Shown here: piece after piece, positions 5,962 through 6,194 of the stretch
How the letters are laid out: every line of letters starts with the position of its first letter
Position numbering within the stretch: position 1 is the stretch's first letter
Origin: Clostridia bacterium
GTDB lineage: Bacteria; Bacillota; Clostridia; Oscillospirales; CAG-272
Direction: 5' to 3'
Assembly (NCBI GenBank): GCA_017395885.1
Contig: JAFQNM010000104.1
Span: forward strand, 1 to 6,194
Length of the DNA: 6,194 bases
The notes under the pieces: generated by a model
Database searches by the model: none
Told to the model about the DNA's origin: nothing
Seen by the model: the letters and a program-made list of their open reading frames with translations, nothing else
Made by a program: the position numbers and the translations under genes

Positions 5962-6021
5962 GCTATGTAAAGAGTAAGCGTATCTGCAGAGAAACTGTAG
6001 CGGCATCCTTTATAATACTCA

Positions 6022-6049
6022 AAAAATCCCCTGACAGCAGGGGATTTTT
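6022..6049 (+). terminator. Rho-independent terminator of the five-gene operon
   Basis: Perfect 12-base arms (6022-6033 and 6038-6049) with a CCCCTG/CAGGGG core and a four-base loop ACAG are followed by T5. An A-run on the upstream side makes it potentially bidirectional. It lies about 60 bases after the last stop codon and separates the operon from the insertion sequence. Confidence 0.9.
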
Positions 6050-6092
6050 AATTCTTGAATTTACAATGTAAGTGCAACAGAATAAAAAAGGA

Positions 6093-6120
6093 GTGACACA
6101 AAGGAAAAATCCTGTATAAT
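6093..6120 (+). promoter_or_regulatory. Promoter of the IS30-family transposase
   Basis: GTGACA (6093-6098) and TATAAT (6115-6120) are 16 bp apart, with one mismatch in the -35 box and a consensus -10 box. Transcription would start about 30 bases before the transposase start codon. Confidence 0.6.
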
Positions 6121-6142
6121 GGTGTTTGCGGACAACCTAAAC

Positions 6143-6148
6143 AGGAGG
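6143..6148 (+). promoter_or_regulatory. Ribosome binding site of the transposase gene
   Basis: AGGAGG, a consensus ribosome binding site, sits seven bases before the ATG at 6156 and confirms that start. Confidence 0.8.
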
Positions 6149-6155
6149 AGACCAA

Positions 6156-6194
6156 ATGTGTCACTACAAACATCTTAGCACAAAAGAAAGAGAA
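6156..6194 (+). CDS. IS30-family transposase, N-terminal fragment cut by window edge
   Basis: Only 13 codons are present, reading MCHYKHLSTKERE. The YKHLS-x-x-ERE opening is highly typical of IS30-family transposases, where it leads into the N-terminal helix-turn-helix DNA-binding domain (usually continuing with KI and a REIA-type helix). Complete family members are about 310-450 residues and end in a DDE-type catalytic domain. The promoter and ribosome binding site are intact, so the visible part shows no sign of decay. The call rests on a very short stretch, but the wording is distinctive. Confidence 0.75.
   Translation, partial: MCHYKHLSTKERE

Larger units (their letters stand above)
6065..6194 (+). 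mobile_element. Left end of an IS30-family insertion sequence (boundary approximate)
   Basis: The window ends inside a transposase gene whose first residues fit the IS30 family, preceded by its own promoter and ribosome binding site. The left terminal inverted repeat should lie within roughly 6050-6095; the segment around GTAAGTGCAACAG looks like a plausible terminal region. Its exact first base cannot be set because the right inverted repeat and target duplication lie outside the window. Confidence 0.6.

Noticed and set aside
6011..6016. TATAAT just before the operon terminator
   Set aside because: There is no -35 element at suitable spacing, and the terminator follows at once.
1..6194. CRISPR arrays, tRNA, rRNA or known riboswitches
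   Set aside because: I saw no regularly spaced repeats, no cloverleaf-type sequences and no recognised riboswitch core on either strand.

Overview
The window looks like chromosomal DNA from an anaerobic gut or rumen clostridium, most likely Oscillospiraceae/Ruminococcus-like. The reasons are strong AGGAGG-type ribosome binding sites, sigma-A-type promoters, moderate GC, a class II fumarase beside an LDH-fold malate dehydrogenase and an HdrB-like iron-sulfur protein, and a Firmicutes-style IS30-family transposase. The assignment is inferred from style and gene content, not from a database match.

Left part (1-3230, minus strand): one operon transcribed right to left from a near-consensus extended -10 promoter (TTGAAA-17 bp-TGATATAAT) through mdh, fumC and an HdrB-like CCG-domain protein cut by the window's left edge. 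In order these encode oxaloacetate to malate, malate to fumarate, and probably part of an enzyme acting on fumarate. That is the reductive branch of the TCA cycle that fermentative clostridia use to make succinate. The gap between fumC and the HdrB-like gene holds two compact inverted repeats.

Middle (3111-3951): 840 bases with no intact gene. This stretch holds the mdh promoter and leader, about 160 bases where I see nothing, a start-less C-terminal coding remnant (3401-3715), a strong rho-independent terminator (3768-3807), and a nested inverted repeat (3821-3877) that runs into the promoter of the next operon.

Right part (3952-5961, plus strand): a tightly packed run of five small soluble-looking genes of 202, 97, 137, 60 and 150 codons, with gaps of 28 bp or less, ended by a strong terminator (6022-6049). 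Only the third is recognisable, as a DUF1810-family protein; the other four match no family I can name. This is the least explained part of the window.

Right end (about 6065-6194): the left end of an IS30-family insertion sequence, with its promoter, ribosome binding site and first 13 transposase codons. A gene remnant on one side and an insertion sequence on the other suggest that the five-gene operon lies in a rearranging, accessory stretch next to a conserved metabolic operon.
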